Of a DNA stretch of 64,000 nt, positions 19,415 through 28,539 are shown piece after piece; within the stretch, counting starts at the first letter, position 1; each line of letters opens with the position of its first letter. A program made the position numbers and the translations under genes. The stretch comes from Burkholderia sp. 4M9327F10. GTDB taxonomy: Bacteria; Pseudomonadota; Gammaproteobacteria; Burkholderiales; Burkholderiaceae. The DNA lies in the NCBI RefSeq assembly GCF_005503145.1, contig NZ_SCNV01000010.1, positions 117,069 through 181,068 of the forward strand, in the 5' to 3' direction. The notes beneath the pieces are model-generated. The model worked only from the letters and a program-made list of their open reading frames with translations, did no database searches and was not told the DNA's origin.

Positions 19415-21973
19415 TCAGTCCAGCGGCCAGGTTTCGCGGCTCACTGCTCTTACCGCCTGTGCCGATTCCAGCGCCAGGGCATCCTGGGCGCGTTGCTGGC
19501 ACAACTGATAATTGAGGTTGCGCACTCGCGCCTTGATGCCCGGCACCGACACCGGGTCCACCGACAGCTCGGTCACGCCCAGGCCGACGAGCAGCGGGAC
19601 GGCCAGCGGATCGCCCGCCAGTGCGCCGCACACGCCCACCCATTTGCCGTGCTTGTTCGCGCCCTGCACGGTCGCCGCAATCAGGCGCAGCACCGCCGGA
19701 TGCAAGCCGTCGGCCTGTGCCGCGAGGTCCGGCTGACAGCGGTCCATCGCCAGCGTGTATTGGGTCAGATCGTTAGTGCCGATCGACAGGAAGTCCGCAT
19801 GTTGCGACAGTTGATCGGCCAGCAGCGCGGCCGAAGGCACTTCGATCATCACGCCCACTTCGATCGGATCGGTGCGGCCCTGCTCGCGGGCGAATTCGTC
19901 GATACGCTTGCGCAGGCGGATCAGTTCGCCTGCGTCGGTCACCATTGGCAGCAGGATGCGCACGGCGCCGAGCGGCTGCACCGCCAGCAGGCCGCGCAAC
20001 TGGTCGTCGAGCAAGTCCGGGCGCACTTGCGCAAGACGGATACCGCGCAGGCCAAGCGCCGGATTCGGTTCGGGCGGCAGCGTCAGATAATCGACTTCCT
20101 TGTCCGCGCCGACATCCAGCGTGCGGATAATCGCGGTGCGGCCGCTCAGCGCATCGGCAATCGACTGATAGCTTTGACGATGCTCGTCGACGCTCGGCGC
20201 CGACGCGCGGTGGATGAACAGCAGTTCCGTGCGCAGCAGGCCGACTGCATCGGCGCCGTTCTCGACGGCCGTCTTTGCGTCTTCGAGCGTGGCGATATTG
20301 GCGGCCACTTCGATCGCGCGGCCGTCAGCCGTCGCGGCGGCCTGTTGCGACGTGCGGCGGTTCGCTTCGCGCACGCCGGCAAGGCGCGTGCGTTCGAGAC
20401 GGGCTCGTTCGACGTCGAGCGCGGTCGGGGCGAATTCGATTCGTCCCGCGCTTGCATCGACCACGACCTGGGTGCCTTCGGGAATGGCGTGCAGCGCATC
20501 ACCCACCGCCACCAGCGCCGGAATGCCGCTCTGCCGTGCAAGAATCGCAGCGTGCGAGGTCGCGCCGCCGCGCGCCATCACGAGTGCGGTGACGCGTGTG
20601 CGGTCGAGCGTCGACAGATCGGACGGCGTGAACTCTTCCGCGACCAGCACCGCTTCGTCCGGCAACGTGCGCGCGGCGTTGTTCGAATAGCCGAGTGCGC
20701 GCAGCACGCGCTTTTCGAGGTCGCGCAGATCCGCGGCCCGTTCGGCGAGCAGCGCATCCTCGATTTTCGTCAGGACTGCAATCTGTGCACGGATCGCCTC
20801 GCGCCAGGCGAAGCCGGCGCTCTTGCCGAGGCTGATCAGATCGCGCGCCGCGTCGAGCAGCGTCGGGTCTTCGAGCAATACCCGGTGCACCGCGAAAATC
20901 CCTGCTTCACCATGTGCGCCGCGTTGCGAGGCGTCACGCACGGTTGTGTTCAGTTCCGCGTCGACCGTGGCGAGTGCCTTGTCGAGCAGGCGGCTTTCCG
21001 CAGCCGAGGTGCCGCTCGCGGTTTCGGGCGGGTCGAGGTCCGCGTCGTCCCAGCGCACCAGCTTGCCGACCGCGATGCCGGGCGCCGCGCACACGCCGGC
21101 GAGCGTGTTCGGCGCGAGCGGCGCACCGCTCGTTTGCGCGACCGGCTGCGGCGCCGGCGAGCTTTGGCGGGCCGGCTTTTCTTCGACTTCGCCGTGCGCC
21201 TCGCGCAGCAGTTCATGCGCGACCGCTTCGACCGCAGCGGCCGCTTGAGGACCGACACCCAGAATTTCGACTGTCGCGCCTTCGCCCGCACCGAGGCCAA
21301 GCAAGCCAACGACACTTTCGATCGGCGCCTTGCGTCCTTCATAACGCACTTCGACGCGTGCATCGAGACCGCGCGCAGCCTCACGGGCGCGTGCTGCGGG
21401 GCGTGCATGCAAACCGCCGGCGTGAGCCAGCGTGACGCTCTGACGCGCTTCTTCCGTCACATGGGTAGCCTGGCGTGATGCTTCAGCCGCAGCGCCGGCG
21501 CGTGGCCGCAGCAAAAGCAGCGGGGTTTCGCCGGCCTTCAGCATGCCGCCCTTGGCACGTTCGACAATCTCGAAGGCGTCCGAGTTGGCAATCGCAATCA
21601 CCGACACGAGGCTCGGCGCATTGCGGGCCACGAGATCCTGGTCGAACTCGATCAGCAGATCGCCGGCGCGCACATGAGCGCCTTGCGCAACCTTCGGCGT
21701 GAAGCCGCGGCCGTTCAGCTCGACCGTGTCGATACCGATATGCAGCAGGATCTCCGCCCCGTCTGCCGTGGCAAGGGTCACAGCATGACCGGTGCGCGCA
21801 AGGTGCGTGACCAACCCGTCGCACGGCGCGACGAGTTGGCCTACCAGCGGATCCACGCCAATCCCGTCTCCAAACATGCCGCCCGAAAACACAGGGTCGG
21901 GCACGTTCGCGAGCGGCACGACCGGGCCGGTCATAGGCGCGAGCAAAACAATATGGCCTTGGGATGGGCTCAT
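19415..21973 (-). CDS. nagF: Multiphosphoryl transfer protein EIIA(Glc)-HPr-EI for GlcNAc
   Basis: 852 residues containing three PTS modules. The first is a Crr-like EIIA (about residues 5-150, HIGIDTVELNGRGF with the phospho-His region). The second is HPr (about 165-255, active His in AGGLHARPAARA). The third is enzyme I (about 285-850, catalytic His in GGATSHAAILAR, plus FLSIGTNDLTQYTLAMDR). It passes phosphate from PEP to NagE without the general PTS proteins. The ATG at 21973 has GAGGAG upstream; the frame extends to 22000. It sits 40 bp behind the SIS-domain gene. Confidence 0.94.
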   Translation of the reverse strand: MSPSQGHIVLLAPMTGPVVPLANVPDPVFSGGMFGDGIGVDPLVGQLVAPCDGLVTHLARTGHAVTLATADGAEILLHIGIDTVELNGRGFTPKVAQGAHVRAGDLLIEFDQDLVARNAPSLVSVIAIANSDAFEIVERAKGGMLKAGETPLLLLRPRAGAAAEASRQATHVTEEARQSVTLAHAGGLHARPAARAREAARGLDARVEVRYEGRKAPIESVVGLLGLGAGEGATVEILGVGPQAAAAVEAVAHELLREAHGEVEEKPARQSSPAPQPVAQTSGAPLAPNTLAGVCAAPGIAVGKLVRWDDADLDPPETASGTSAAESRLLDKALATVDAELNTTVRDASQRGAHGEAGIFAVHRVLLEDPTLLDAARDLISLGKSAGFAWREAIRAQIAVLTKIEDALLAERAADLRDLEKRVLRALGYSNNAARTLPDEAVLVAEEFTPSDLSTLDRTRVTALVMARGGATSHAAILARQSGIPALVAVGDALHAIPEGTQVVVDASAGRIEFAPTALDVERARLERTRLAGVREANRRTSQQAAATADGRAIEVAANIATLEDAKTAVENGADAVGLLRTELLFIHRASAPSVDEHRQSYQSIADALSGRTAIIRTLDVGADKEVDYLTLPPEPNPALGLRGIRLAQVRPDLLDDQLRGLLAVQPLGAVRILLPMVTDAGELIRLRKRIDEFAREQGRTDPIEVGVMIEVPSAALLADQLSQHADFLSIGTNDLTQYTLAMDRCQPDLAAQADGLHPAVLRLIAATVQGANKHGKWVGVCGALAGDPLAVPLLVGLGVTELSVDPVSVPGIKARVRNLNYQLCQQRAQDALALESAQAVRAVSRETWPLD

Positions 21974-22012
21974 CAAGCGGGACTCCTCGACACGTCGCAT
22001 CTGATTTCTCGA

Positions 22013-23029
22013 TCAGTGAGTTTCGGTGACTTTATTCAGATGGCGCGGCGCATCGGGGTTGCGTCCGCGTGCGGCGGCAAGACCGGCGGCCATCACGTAA
22101 AAGGAAAGGATGGCGGCGATCGGGTCAAGCGCCGCATGGGCCGTCGTGACGAGCGGCAAGGTGGCTTCGGACACGTCGTCCGGCGCGGCGAGCAGCACGC
22201 GCGCACCGCGCGACTGCATGTCGCGGGCAAGCTGGATCAGACCGGCCTGTTCCGGGCCGCGCGGCGCGAACACCAGCAACGGGTAGTCTCGATCGATCAG
22301 TTCCATCGGACCATGACGCACTTCGGCGCTCGAAAACGCTTCGGCCTGGATGCCCGAGGTTTCCTTGAGCTTGAGTGCCGCTTCCTGGGCAATCGCGAGA
22401 CCGAGGCCGCGGCCGATCACGATCATGCGCTCGACGCCGCGCAGTTCTTCGACTGCCTGACTCCAGTCAAGCTTGCCGGCGGCTTGCAGGGCCTCAGGCA
22501 GGCTGCGCAGCGCGCCGAGCAGCGCGTCGTCCTGCTGCCAGTGCGCGACCAGTTGCGCGGAAATCGACAGCATCGCGATATAGCTCTTGGTGGCGGCCAC
22601 GCTCAACTCAGGACCGGCGACGAGCGGCAGATGCCACTCGCAGGCATCGGCCAGCGGCGATTGCGGCGCGTTCACCGCCGCCACGGTCAGCGCGCCGGCT
22701 TCGCGCAGTGCGGCCATCGTGCCCACCAGGTCCGGGCTCTTGCCGGACTGCGAGAAGGCAAGCGCGAGCTGATCGCGGACCTTCAGCGGCGCCTGCTGCA
22801 ACGTGGCGACGGACATCGGCAGCGAAGCGACCGGCACGCCGATGCGGCTCATCGTGAGGCTCGCGAAATAACTCGCCGCGTGGTCCGAACTGCCGCGCGC
22901 CACCGTCAAGGCGACATGCCGCGGCTGTTCCGCGAGTTTGGCCGCCAACGCCTGAACGCGCGAGGTATCGGCAAGTTGCGCGGCGACCGTTTCGGCAGAC
23001 GCCAGCGCTTCGTTAAGCATATTCGACAA
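22013..23029 (-). CDS. SIS-domain glucosamine-6-phosphate deaminase (NagB-II type)
   Basis: 338 residues, two SIS domains resembling the isomerase half of GlmS (ARGSSDHAASYF, FSQSGKSPDLVGTMAALREAGA, KETSGIQAEAFSSAEVRHGP, near residues 45, 93 and 222). No glutaminase domain is present. In nag clusters that lack classical NagB, this family converts GlcN-6-P to fructose-6-P and ammonia. It overlaps the nagA stop by 17 bp, so the two are translationally coupled. Confidence 0.9.
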   Translation of the reverse strand: MSNMLNEALASAETVAAQLADTSRVQALAAKLAEQPRHVALTVARGSSDHAASYFASLTMSRIGVPVASLPMSVATLQQAPLKVRDQLALAFSQSGKSPDLVGTMAALREAGALTVAAVNAPQSPLADACEWHLPLVAGPELSVAATKSYIAMLSISAQLVAHWQQDDALLGALRSLPEALQAAGKLDWSQAVEELRGVERMIVIGRGLGLAIAQEAALKLKETSGIQAEAFSSAEVRHGPMELIDRDYPLLVFAPRGPEQAGLIQLARDMQSRGARVLLAAPDDVSEATLPLVTTAHAALDPIAAILSFYVMAAGLAAARGRNPDAPRHLNKVTETH

Positions 23030-24116
23030 TTGATTCTCCTTCGACGTACGTCGCGGTCAACGCCAGATCACGATCGAACACGACGATGTCGGCCCACGCA
23101 CCGCGCGCGATGCGGCCGCGGTCTTCGATGCCGAGATAGTCGGCGGCGTAACGCGACAGACGATTTGAAACATCGGCCATAGGCAGGCCGAGCGATACCA
23201 GATTGCGCAGCGCCTGATCCATCGTCAGGGTGCTGCCGGCGAGCGTGCCGTCGGCAAGACGCACACCGCCGAGGCACTTGGTGACATGCTGGCTGCCGAG
23301 GCGGTATTCGCCGTCGGGCATGCCGGTGGCCGAGGTGCTGTCGGTCACCACATAGACGCGCGGAATCGCCCGCATCGCAGCACGAATGGCGCCCGGGTGA
23401 ACGTGCAGCAGATCGGGGATGATCTCGGCATATTCGGCGTGCGCGAGCGCCGCACCGACCATGCCAGGATTGCGGTGATGCAGCGGCGACATCGCGTTGA
23501 ACAGGTGTGTGAAGCCGCACGCGCCGTGCTTGAGCGCCGCCACCGCGTCGTCGTAGGTGCCGAGCGAGTGGCCGAGCTGCACGCGTACGCCGCGCGCCGC
23601 GATGGCGGAAATGATGTCCATATGGCCGGAGATTTCCGGCGCAATCGTCACGACGCGAATCGGCGCGATGGACAGGTACTTCAGCACTTCGTCGAGTACG
23701 GCGGACACCGCGGCATCGGGTTGCGCGCCGAGCTTGCCCGGGTTGATATACGGGCCTTCGAGGTGAACGCCGAGCACCCGCGAGCCGCCCGGAGTGCGCA
23801 CCCGCGCGACGTCGCCGAGATTCGCGACCACGCTCATCAGCTCGTCGCGCGGTGCGGTCATGGTGGTGGCGAGCAGGCTGGTGGTGCCGTAGCAGGCATG
23901 CGTGCGCGTGATCGTCTCGATCGCGTCGCCCGCTTCCATGACGTCGGAGCCGCCGCCGCCGTGCACGTGCAGATCAATGAAGCCCGGCAGGATATAGGGC
24001 GCTTCGTTGGTGGACGGATCGACGCGCTCACCTGTGAGCGACGTGATGCGGCCGTTTTCGTATTCGAGCGTGCCGTGAATCCACCCATCGGTGGTGAGTA
24101 TGTTTCCGGTCAGCAT
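23013..24116 (-). CDS. nagA: N-acetylglucosamine-6-phosphate deacetylase
   Basis: 367 residues, amidohydrolase fold. Visible are PGFIDLHVHGGGG (metal site, near residue 44), HLEGPYINPGKLGAQP near 118, the metal/catalytic ligands in QLGHSLGTYDDA and THLFNAMSPLHHRNPG, and VTDSTSATGMPDG with the catalytic Asp. It produces GlcN-6-P for the downstream SIS deaminase. It is the first gene of the nagA-SIS-nagF-nagE run, just after the regulator. Confidence 0.96.
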   Translation of the reverse strand: MLTGNILTTDGWIHGTLEYENGRITSLTGERVDPSTNEAPYILPGFIDLHVHGGGGSDVMEAGDAIETITRTHACYGTTSLLATTMTAPRDELMSVVANLGDVARVRTPGGSRVLGVHLEGPYINPGKLGAQPDAAVSAVLDEVLKYLSIAPIRVVTIAPEISGHMDIISAIAARGVRVQLGHSLGTYDDAVAALKHGACGFTHLFNAMSPLHHRNPGMVGAALAHAEYAEIIPDLLHVHPGAIRAAMRAIPRVYVVTDSTSATGMPDGEYRLGSQHVTKCLGGVRLADGTLAGSTLTMDQALRNLVSLGLPMADVSNRLSRYAADYLGIEDRGRIARGAWADIVVFDRDLALTATYVEGESIVEYA

Positions 24117-24189
24117 GAGTCTCTCTGATAATACGTAGTGCGATACGTCACTGATTCGCGCCGTTCAGCGTGGCGCGCGGGTTGCGCCG

Positions 24190-24924
24190 CTATTGCCGCA
24201 GTTCCGCGACAAAGTCGTAGTAATCGTCCCGGCAGTAGGTGTCCGTCAATTCAATCGCCCGCTGGTCGGCGCTATAGCCGATACGGGTGATCACCAGCAG
24301 CGCCGAGCGCGGCTCGACATCCATCAGCGAAGCAATCTCGCTGGTCGCATTGACGGCCCGAAAGTGCTGCAACGCGCGGACCACCGCCATGCCGCGCTGC
24401 TCCAGATAACTATAGAGCGACACGCCGATTGCGTGCGGGTCGGGCACGATCGCGGCCGGCAGCGCGGAATGTTCCACTGCCATCACGATGCCGTCCGCAC
24501 GCCGCAAGCGCCGCAGGCTTGTCACCGCAGCACCCGGCGACAAACCGAGGTGCACCAGTTCGTCGCGATTCGCCGCGCGGATGCCGCGCTCGAGCCAGAC
24601 CGAGTCGGGACGAAAGCCCCGCTGTTGCATCTTCTTCGTAAAGCCGGTGAGCCGCGACAGCGGATCTTCGACGCGCGGCGTAATGAAGCTGCCCGCGCCG
24701 CGCGCGCGCCGGATCAGACCTTGCTCCACCAGCAACTCGATCGCCTTGCGCGCGGTAATGCGCGACACGCCTATCGCATCCGACAGCGTGCGCTCCGACG
24801 GCAGCGCTTCGCCCGCCGACCACACACCACAGTGGATGGCCGTGGCCAGGTTGCGCGCGAGCTGCAGGTAGAGCGGCGTGACGTTGCGAGCGTCAGGCAT
24901 CAATGCGGACCAGCGTGTTTCCAT
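24190..24924 (-). CDS. nagR: GntR/HutC-family regulator of GlcNAc genes (NagR/DasR-like)
   Basis: 244 residues. N-terminal winged helix (ALPSERTLSDAIGVSRITARKAIELLVEQGLIRR, about residues 40-75) and a C-terminal UTRA effector domain (AVEHSALPAAIVPDP...ITRIGYSADQRAIELTDTYCR). UTRA regulators of this group bind GlcN-6-P or GlcNAc-6-P. It is located upstream of nagA on the same strand, 73 bp away, so it probably controls the nag cluster and itself. Confidence 0.9.
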   Translation of the reverse strand: METRWSALMPDARNVTPLYLQLARNLATAIHCGVWSAGEALPSERTLSDAIGVSRITARKAIELLVEQGLIRRARGAGSFITPRVEDPLSRLTGFTKKMQQRGFRPDSVWLERGIRAANRDELVHLGLSPGAAVTSLRRLRRADGIVMAVEHSALPAAIVPDPHAIGVSLYSYLEQRGMAVVRALQHFRAVNATSEIASLMDVEPRSALLVITRIGYSADQRAIELTDTYCRDDYYDFVAELRQ

Positions 24925-25303
24925 GGCTCAGGTGGGTCGAAAGGAAGAGCACGGGCTACGAAATGAGAGCCCATTATATAACCACCATAATACCAGTCAA
25001 CAAAGTTGTTCCATCCCCCGCCGATCGGCCTCAAAGCCTTGATGGGAAAGGAAATCCGCTGTTTTACGCGATACTTTCCTGGCGTTACAGGTGCTCAGTA
25101 TTTACCCGTATTTGAGGCGATTTCATGGTGGGTAGAGGACCACTGGTTCGCTACCGCACGGAGCAGCCCGCTCCATCGGCTTACTTTCGTAATATCAATA
25201 TCTGCGCGCTGTACTCCCCCGCGCAGGCTTCGCCGTTTTTATATAGGATGGCATCCGATAGAGTGCTGTATGAAACCCACAGGAACCTCCGGAGAGCAGT
25301 ACG
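24925..25303. other. Intergenic region between nagR and the MarR-GNAT gene
   Basis: 379 bp separating two divergent regulators. Apart from the candidate nag operator near 24976-24997, no gene, terminator or clear promoter was recognised. The stretch just before 25304 contains the GGAG used by the next gene. Confidence 0.4.
24976..24997. promoter_or_regulatory. Candidate operator upstream of the nag regulator
   Basis: TATAACCACC followed directly by ATAATACCAG, two related ATAA-x-ACCA half repeats, 50-75 bp before the nagR start. TGGT/ACCA halves are typical of HutC-family operators. This is pattern-based only. Confidence 0.35.
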
Positions 25304-26230
25304 TTGACCGATTCCGCAGCGCGGCGGCGCGCTGAGGCTGTCCGCCACTTCAACCGGTTCTACACGAAACACATCGGTGCGCTGCACGAGCGTGTGCAAA
25401 AGAGCGCGTTCTCGCTCACCGAAGTGCGCGTGCTGCACGAACTGGCACGCGGACGCGCCCAAACCGCCACTGCCCTCGCGCGCAACCTTGGGCTCGACAG
25501 CGGCTATCTGAGCCGCCTGCTCACGAGCTTCGAGCGCCGCGTCCTGATCACCCGCCGGCCGTCGGAGAGCGACGCGCGGCAGTCGCTGATCGCCCTCACC
25601 GATCAGGGCCACGCCGCCTACGAACCGCTCGACACCGCCGCCATCGACGAAGTGCTGTCCGTGCTGGAACGGCTCGCAGTGAATTCGCAGGAGACCTTGA
25701 TAGGCGCGATGAAGCTCGTCGAACGGCTGCTCGACGATCAGCCGCGCCGCGGCATCATCACGCTGCGCGCGCCACGCGCGGGCGAATACGGCTGGCTGGT
25801 GCACCGTCAAGCGCTGCTGTTTGCAAACGAGCACGGCTGGGATCAGACCTTCGAAGGCCTGCTCGCGAAAACCGTCGCCGATTTCACCCAGCATCACGAT
25901 CCGGTGCGCGAGACTTGCTGGATCGCCGAGCAGGACAGCGCCATCGTCGGTTCGGCGCTGGTGGTCGGCGTCTCGACCACGGTCGCGCGAATCAGGCTGC
26001 TGTATATCGAGCCCGACATGCGCCGGCTCGGTATCGGCACGCAACTGGTCGACGAGTGCGTGCGCTTTGCGAGGCGCGCGGGCTACAGCAAGATCACGCT
26101 GTCTACGGTGACGACGCTTGGCGAGTCGCGGCGGCTTTGCGAGCGCGCGGGCTTTGTCTGCTCGAGCGTGGCGCTCGAGAAGCGCTTCGGCCAGGAACTG
26201 ACGGTGGAGCGGTGGGAAAGGGATTTATAG
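25304..26230 (+). CDS. MarR-type winged helix fused to a GNAT acetyltransferase
   Basis: 308 residues. The N-terminal half (about 10-145) is a MarR DNA-binding domain (ALARNLGLDSGYLSRLLTSFERRVLITRRPSESDARQSLIALTDQG, near residues 60-105). The C-terminal half (about 150-305) is GNAT, with the acetyl-CoA loop IEPDMRRLGIGTQLVDECVRFARRAGY (R/Q-x-x-G-x-G/A type). Fusions of this kind are widespread in proteobacteria but their acceptor substrates are largely unknown. The start is TTG at 25304 with GGAGAG eight to ten bases upstream. Confidence 0.9.
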   Translation: MTDSAARRRAEAVRHFNRFYTKHIGALHERVQKSAFSLTEVRVLHELARGRAQTATALARNLGLDSGYLSRLLTSFERRVLITRRPSESDARQSLIALTDQGHAAYEPLDTAAIDEVLSVLERLAVNSQETLIGAMKLVERLLDDQPRRGIITLRAPRAGEYGWLVHRQALLFANEHGWDQTFEGLLAKTVADFTQHHDPVRETCWIAEQDSAIVGSALVVGVSTTVARIRLLYIEPDMRRLGIGTQLVDECVRFARRAGYSKITLSTVTTLGESRRLCERAGFVCSSVALEKRFGQELTVERWERDL

Positions 26231-26324
26231 CGGGCGCCAGGTGGCCCGCTGCGCCTCGTGTGGCAGTCAAGCAGGCGGCCGCTGTGTAAAACGAAGGCCT
26301 GCGGCTGCGCGCATCCGCGCAGGC

Positions 26325-26362
26325 AAAAAAAAAGCGCCACAGGTTCATTCCCCATGGCGCTT
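26325..26362 (-). terminator. Rho-independent terminator after metQ
   Basis: On the minus strand an 8-bp stem AAGCGCCA/TGGCGCTT is followed by a run of nine T (A-run at 26325-26333 on the plus strand). It lies 38 bp downstream of the metQ stop. Confidence 0.85.
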
Positions 26363-26399
26363 CGTGTTTCAGCCCGTCACCCGGGCACGGCCGCTGTGC

Positions 26400-27212
26400 T
26401 TAGAAAGACGGCACCACCGAGCCCTTGAACTGGGTCTTGATGAACTGGCGCACGTCGTCCGACTGGTATGCGGCAACCAGCTTCTTTACCCACGGCTTGT
26501 CCTTGTCCTGAATGCGCACGGCGATCAGGTTCGCGTACGGGCTGTGGATATCCTCGAGCGCGATTGCGTCCTTGGTCGGCTGCAGACCGCCGGCAAGCGC
26601 GTAGTTGGTGTTGATCGCGGCGGCGTCGACGTCCGACAGCGAGCGCGGCAGTTGCGCGGCGTCCAGTTCGACCAGCTTCAGCTTCTTCGGATTGTCCGCG
26701 ATGTCGAGCGGCGTTGCGCTGTTGCCGTTCGTGCCCGCGCCGGCCTTCAGCTTGATGAGACCTTGCGCCTGCAGCAGCAGCAACGCGCGGTTCTCATTGG
26801 ACGGATCGTTCGGCACCGCGACCTTCGCGCCCTGCGGCAGGTCCTTCAGCGACTTGAACTTCTTCGAGTAAATGCCGAGCGGAGAAATGTAGGTCAGACC
26901 GACGTTCACGATCTTGTAGCCGCGCTGCTTGATCTGGCTGTCGAGGTACGGCTGGTGCTGGAAGCTGTTGGCATCCAGGTCGCCTGCGTCCAGTGCGGCG
27001 TTCGGCTGAACATAATCGTTGAATTCGATGACCTTCACGTTGAGGCCTTCGCGCTGCGCCACTTTTTGCGCCACGGCCCAGATTTGCGCATCGGGACCGC
27101 TGATCGTGCCGACCTTGATGACCTTGTCGTCGGCATGAGCGCCGAAGCTGGTGGCGAACGCGGCGGTAGCAACCACGGCGGAGAGGGCTTTCAGGATGTT
27201 TCTGCGCTGCAT
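26400..27212 (-). CDS. metQ: MetQ/NlpA-family substrate-binding protein
   Basis: 270 residues. Sec signal peptide MQRRNILKALSAVVATAAFA ending GAHA-DD with no Cys lipobox, then the MetQ fold: KVGTISGPDAQIWAVAQKVA, YVQPNAALDAGDLDANSFQHQPYLD (QHQPYLD is the family mark), and NYALAGGLQPTKDAIALED. It probably binds methionine for an ABC importer. No metN or metI lies beside it, so it must serve a transporter encoded elsewhere. The ATG at 27212 begins the signal peptide; the open frame to 27377 is not conserved. Confidence 0.9.
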   Translation of the reverse strand: MQRRNILKALSAVVATAAFATSFGAHADDKVIKVGTISGPDAQIWAVAQKVAQREGLNVKVIEFNDYVQPNAALDAGDLDANSFQHQPYLDSQIKQRGYKIVNVGLTYISPLGIYSKKFKSLKDLPQGAKVAVPNDPSNENRALLLLQAQGLIKLKAGAGTNGNSATPLDIADNPKKLKLVELDAAQLPRSLSDVDAAAINTNYALAGGLQPTKDAIALEDIHSPYANLIAVRIQDKDKPWVKKLVAAYQSDDVRQFIKTQFKGSVVPSF

Positions 27213-27549
27213 GTAGTTCTCGCTGTTTCTGATCGGTGTCAGATTCGGGTGTAAAGCTGGCGGCACGTTGTGCGGGTCGCCAACTGGACCGCAAATGGTC
27301 TCATAGGCTCCGCGCAATGTGAAATACCGGGATCTCATATGGGTATACTCCGCGTGCTGCGAGGGGCGGGGCGTCAATGGTTCGATGCCTTACCGCACAA
27401 GCGCACAAGCGCACAAGCCTCGGGCGAAAACCTGCAAGACCGGTCGGGTCAGGAAAGGCCTTACTCGTGCAAAGGTCCAGACACCAAACGATAATGGCCA
27501 GGCTGTGGCCGCTCACGAGGCGTGCCACGCTTCCTAAACGAGGCTATCC
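27213..27549. other. Intergenic region metQ/YciI with a small tandem repeat
   Basis: 337 bp between divergent genes. It holds three exact copies of the 8-mer CGCACAAG at 27394-27417. No SAM riboswitch or other recognisable RNA was seen upstream of metQ. Confidence 0.45.
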
Positions 27550-27840
27550 ATGTACGTCATCAATCTCACCTATATCGTGCCGCTTGAACAGGTCGACGAT
27601 GCGCTCGAGGCGCATCGTGCTTTTCTCAATGAGCAATTCGAAGCCGGCGTCTTCGTGGCCGCGGGCCCGAAAGTGCCGCGCGACGGCGGAGTCATTCTCG
27701 CGATCAACCTCGAGCGCGAGCAGCTTGACGCGCTACTCGCCACGGACCCGTTCGCGCAGCGGAAAGTGGCGCGTTACGACGTGACCGAATTCAAGGCGAC
27801 GCGGCTCGCGCCGGGGCTGAACCTGCCGGTGCCGGCATGA
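27550..27840 (+). CDS. YciI family protein
   Basis: 96 residues, a ferredoxin-like dimeric fold of the YciI/YCII family: MYVINLTYIVPLEQVDDALEAHRAFLNEQF, with the conserved His in AHRAFL (about residue 24) and a conserved Asp in TDPFAQRKVARYDV (D67 or thereabouts). Family members resemble muconolactone isomerases; the reaction is unknown here. Confidence 0.88.
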   Translation: MYVINLTYIVPLEQVDDALEAHRAFLNEQFEAGVFVAAGPKVPRDGGVILAINLEREQLDALLATDPFAQRKVARYDVTEFKATRLAPGLNLPVPA

Positions 27841-27917
27841 ATCTTCGGTAACCAGCGAGCGGGAAAGTAAGAACAACAGAACATCACGCGCCTGCCCAGC
27901 AGACGCGTGACCGGGAC

Positions 27918-28535
27918 TTAACCGAGCAACAGCTTGATATCGTGCACCCACGGCGCGGCGCCCTGCCCATCGCGAGCAAAGAGCCGCAGCTTGCCGTCGG
28001 GATCGAAGACGAAGCTGGCCGCTGTGTGATCCATCGTGTAGCTATCGGGCGTCTTGCCCGGCACCTTGGCGTAGTAGACGCGGAAATCCTTCGTCACCTT
28101 GGTGAGCTGCGCCTGATCGGCAGGGCGCAAACCGACAAACGAAGGATTGAAGGCCGGCGCGTACTGCGCCAGCAATGCTGCCGTGTCCCGCTCGGGATCG
28201 ACCGTGACGAACAGCACCTGGACCCGGCTGGCATCAGTCGGGCCCAGCTCCTGAAGGGCCTGCGACAGCTCGGCCATCGTGGTCGGACAGACGTCCGGGC
28301 AATGCGTGTAGCCGAAGAACAGCACCACCACCTTGCCCTTGTAGTCCGCGAGTGTGCGCGTCTTGCCGCTGCTGTCGGGCAACGCGAAGTCGGTGCCGAA
28401 CTGCGTATTGCCGGTGATGTCGACGTTCTGGAACGAGGGAGCAGGTTTGCCGCAGCCTGAGGCCAATACCGCGCCGCCGAGTGCACAGGCCATCAAGGCG
28501 ACGCGCGCCACGCGCGCTAGCCGGGGGGTAAGCAT
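27918..28535 (-). CDS. SCO1/SenC family copper chaperone
   Basis: 205 residues. Lipoprotein signal with lipobox LASGC near residue 28, thioredoxin-like fold with the copper motif CPDVCP (C-x3-C, near 80) and the third ligand His in TMDHTAASFVFDP. It delivers copper to the CuA site of cytochrome oxidase subunit II in the periplasm. It starts 5 bp after the cyoE stop and is the last gene of the oxidase assembly run. Confidence 0.94.
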   Translation of the reverse strand: MLTPRLARVARVALMACALGGAVLASGCGKPAPSFQNVDITGNTQFGTDFALPDSSGKTRTLADYKGKVVVLFFGYTHCPDVCPTTMAELSQALQELGPTDASRVQVLFVTVDPERDTAALLAQYAPAFNPSFVGLRPADQAQLTKVTKDFRVYYAKVPGKTPDSYTMDHTAASFVFDPDGKLRLFARDGQGAAPWVHDIKLLLG

Positions 28536-28539
28536 GGTG

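Noticed and set aside
19382..21478. 698-residue open frame on the plus strand
   Set aside because: Shadow of nagF on the opposite strand; composition is Arg/His/Gln-rich.
27213..27330. SAM riboswitch upstream of metQ
   Set aside because: No conserved stems or anti-terminator arrangement could be drawn.
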